Shown here: positions 14,777-15,582 of the stretch, piece after piece
How the letters are laid out: each line of letters opens with the position of its first letter
Position numbering within the stretch: the first letter of the stretch is position 1
NCBI GenBank assembly: GCA_035646975.1
Contig: DASROJ010000300.1
Span: forward strand, 1-15,582
Source of the DNA: DASROJ01 sp035646975
GTDB lineage: Bacteria > Acidobacteriota > Polarisedimenticolia > JACPZX01 > DASXTC01
Length of the DNA stretch: 15,582 nt
Reading direction: 5' to 3'
Notes under the pieces: generated by a model
What the model saw: only the letters and a program-made list of their open reading frames with translations
Database searches by the model: none
What the model was told of the DNA's origin: nothing
Translations under genes and position numbers: made by a program

Positions 14777-15582
14777 CCGGGGGCCTCCACCGGCTGTACC
14801 GACTCTCGATCAAGGAGTTCCTGCAGCTCAGACGCGACCCGCTGGCGTTGCGCCTGACGCTGGTGGCGCCGATCCTGCAGCTCGTGCTGCTCGGCTATGC
14901 CGCCACCCGGGACGTGAAGCACATCCCCACGGTCATCTGCGATCTCGACCGCTCGACGGCCAGCCGGGAGATGATCCGCGCGGTGATGGAATCGGGTTAT
15001 TTCGATCCCGCGGGGCGTGTTGATCGGATCGACCAGGTGCCCGAGTGGCTCGACGATGGCCGCGCCATCGTGGCGCTCGTGTTTCCCACGGACTACGCGG
15101 AGAAGCTCGACTCGGGGGGCCAGGCGCAGCTCCAGGCGATGGTGGACGGCAGCAACAGCAGCGAGGCCACCACCGCGATCGGCTACCTGTCGGGCATCGT
15201 CCTGGACAAATCGATCCAGATCGCGGTGCGGCGTCTGCCGCCCGAGGCGTTCGAAGGCCCCGCCAGGCCGCCGGTGGAGGCGGAGATGCGGGTGCGATAC
15301 AACGAGTCGCTGGTGAGCAGCCACTTCATGATCCCCGGGGTGGTCGGCCTGGTGATGCTGGTGAGCACGCTGCTGCTCACCGCCATCGCCGTGACCCGCG
15401 AAAAGGAAATCGGCACCATCGAGCAGATCCTGGTGACGCCAATCCGCCCGCACGAGTTCCTGCTCGGCAAGATGATCCCCTTCTCGCTGCTCGGGATGGT
15501 CAACGTGGCCGTCGTGCTGGCCGTGGCGCGCTTCTGGTTCGGCGTGCCGATGCGCGGCAGCCTTCTTCTTCTGTTCTCGCTG
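14773..15582 (+). CDS. ABC-2 type efflux permease, second subunit, 3' partial
   Basis: The second permease subunit starts at the ATG of an ATGA overlap (14773) with the first and stays open for 270 codons to the window end; the stop lies outside. It has the same plan as its neighbour: an early helix (LRLTLVAPILQLVLLGYAA), an extracytoplasmic domain beginning IPTVICDLDRSTASREMIRAVMESGYF, then FMIPGVVGLVMLVSTLLLTAIA, the cytoplasmic TREKEIGTIEQILVTPIRPHEFLLGK and another helix. The likeness to the upstream subunit (VTPL/IR...E.L.GK; both with IP/VPG at the second helix) shows that the two arose by duplication. Based on the first subunit about 100 residues are missing. Confidence 0.93.
   Translation, partial: MTGGLHRLYRLSIKEFLQLRRDPLALRLTLVAPILQLVLLGYAATRDVKHIPTVICDLDRSTASREMIRAVMESGYFDPAGRVDRIDQVPEWLDDGRAIVALVFPTDYAEKLDSGGQAQLQAMVDGSNSSEATTAIGYLSGIVLDKSIQIAVRRLPPEAFEGPARPPVEAEMRVRYNESLVSSHFMIPGVVGLVMLVSTLLLTAIAVTREKEIGTIEQILVTPIRPHEFLLGKMIPFSLLGMVNVAVVLAVARFWFGVPMRGSLLLLFSL

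Overview
This is a GC-rich, gene-dense bacterial chromosomal window with no rRNA, tRNA, CRISPR or transposase. The organism is Gram-negative by inference: it has an outer-membrane beta-barrel protein with a signal peptide, a lipoprotein periplasmic adaptor with an ABC exporter, and an ArnT-like membrane glycosyltransferase. A fused E1 alpha/beta 2-oxoacid dehydrogenase, and a phosphodiesterase joined to TPRs through an LRSLGYI linker, both resemble proteins common in Acidobacteriota and some deltaproteobacterial lineages. That placement is an inference, not a result.

Layout. (1) 2-4079, plus strand: a probable amino-acid catabolism operon of fused E1 (5' end cut by the window), kynureninase and tryptophan 2,3-dioxygenase, with stop and start codons overlapping at both junctions. 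(2) 4080-4301: a 222-bp nested inverted repeat between convergent genes. (3) 4313-5737, minus: a GT39/ArnT-like glycosyltransferase, divergent from (4) a zinc alcohol dehydrogenase (5774-6802, plus), whose 3' end overlaps (5) a minus-strand DJ-1/PfpI protein (6795-7310). (6) 7367-10399, plus: a 1010-residue protein with a membrane anchor, a probable SPFH/band-7-like domain, an alkaline-phosphatase-superfamily phosphodiesterase domain and eleven TPRs. (7) 10486-11501, minus: an outer-membrane beta-barrel gene with an apparent one-base frameshift, an intrinsic terminator, a near-consensus sigma70 promoter and a structured leader of about 136 nt. (8) 11743 to the window end, plus: a drug/efflux-type ABC operon (adaptor lipoprotein, ATPase, two ABC-2 permeases, the last cut by the window).

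How the genes work together. TDO and kynureninase are the first and third steps from tryptophan to anthranilate and alanine; the intervening formamidase is not here. The fused E1 would decarboxylate a branched-chain or similar 2-oxoacid. The ABC operon resembles E. coli YbhG-F-S-R in gene order but has a single-NBD ATPase and no TolC partner in view. The most unusual items are the anchor-SPFH-phosphodiesterase-TPR protein, the 222-bp nested palindrome, and the leader of the barrel gene, which holds a perfect Shine-Dalgarno sequence with no start codon after it.
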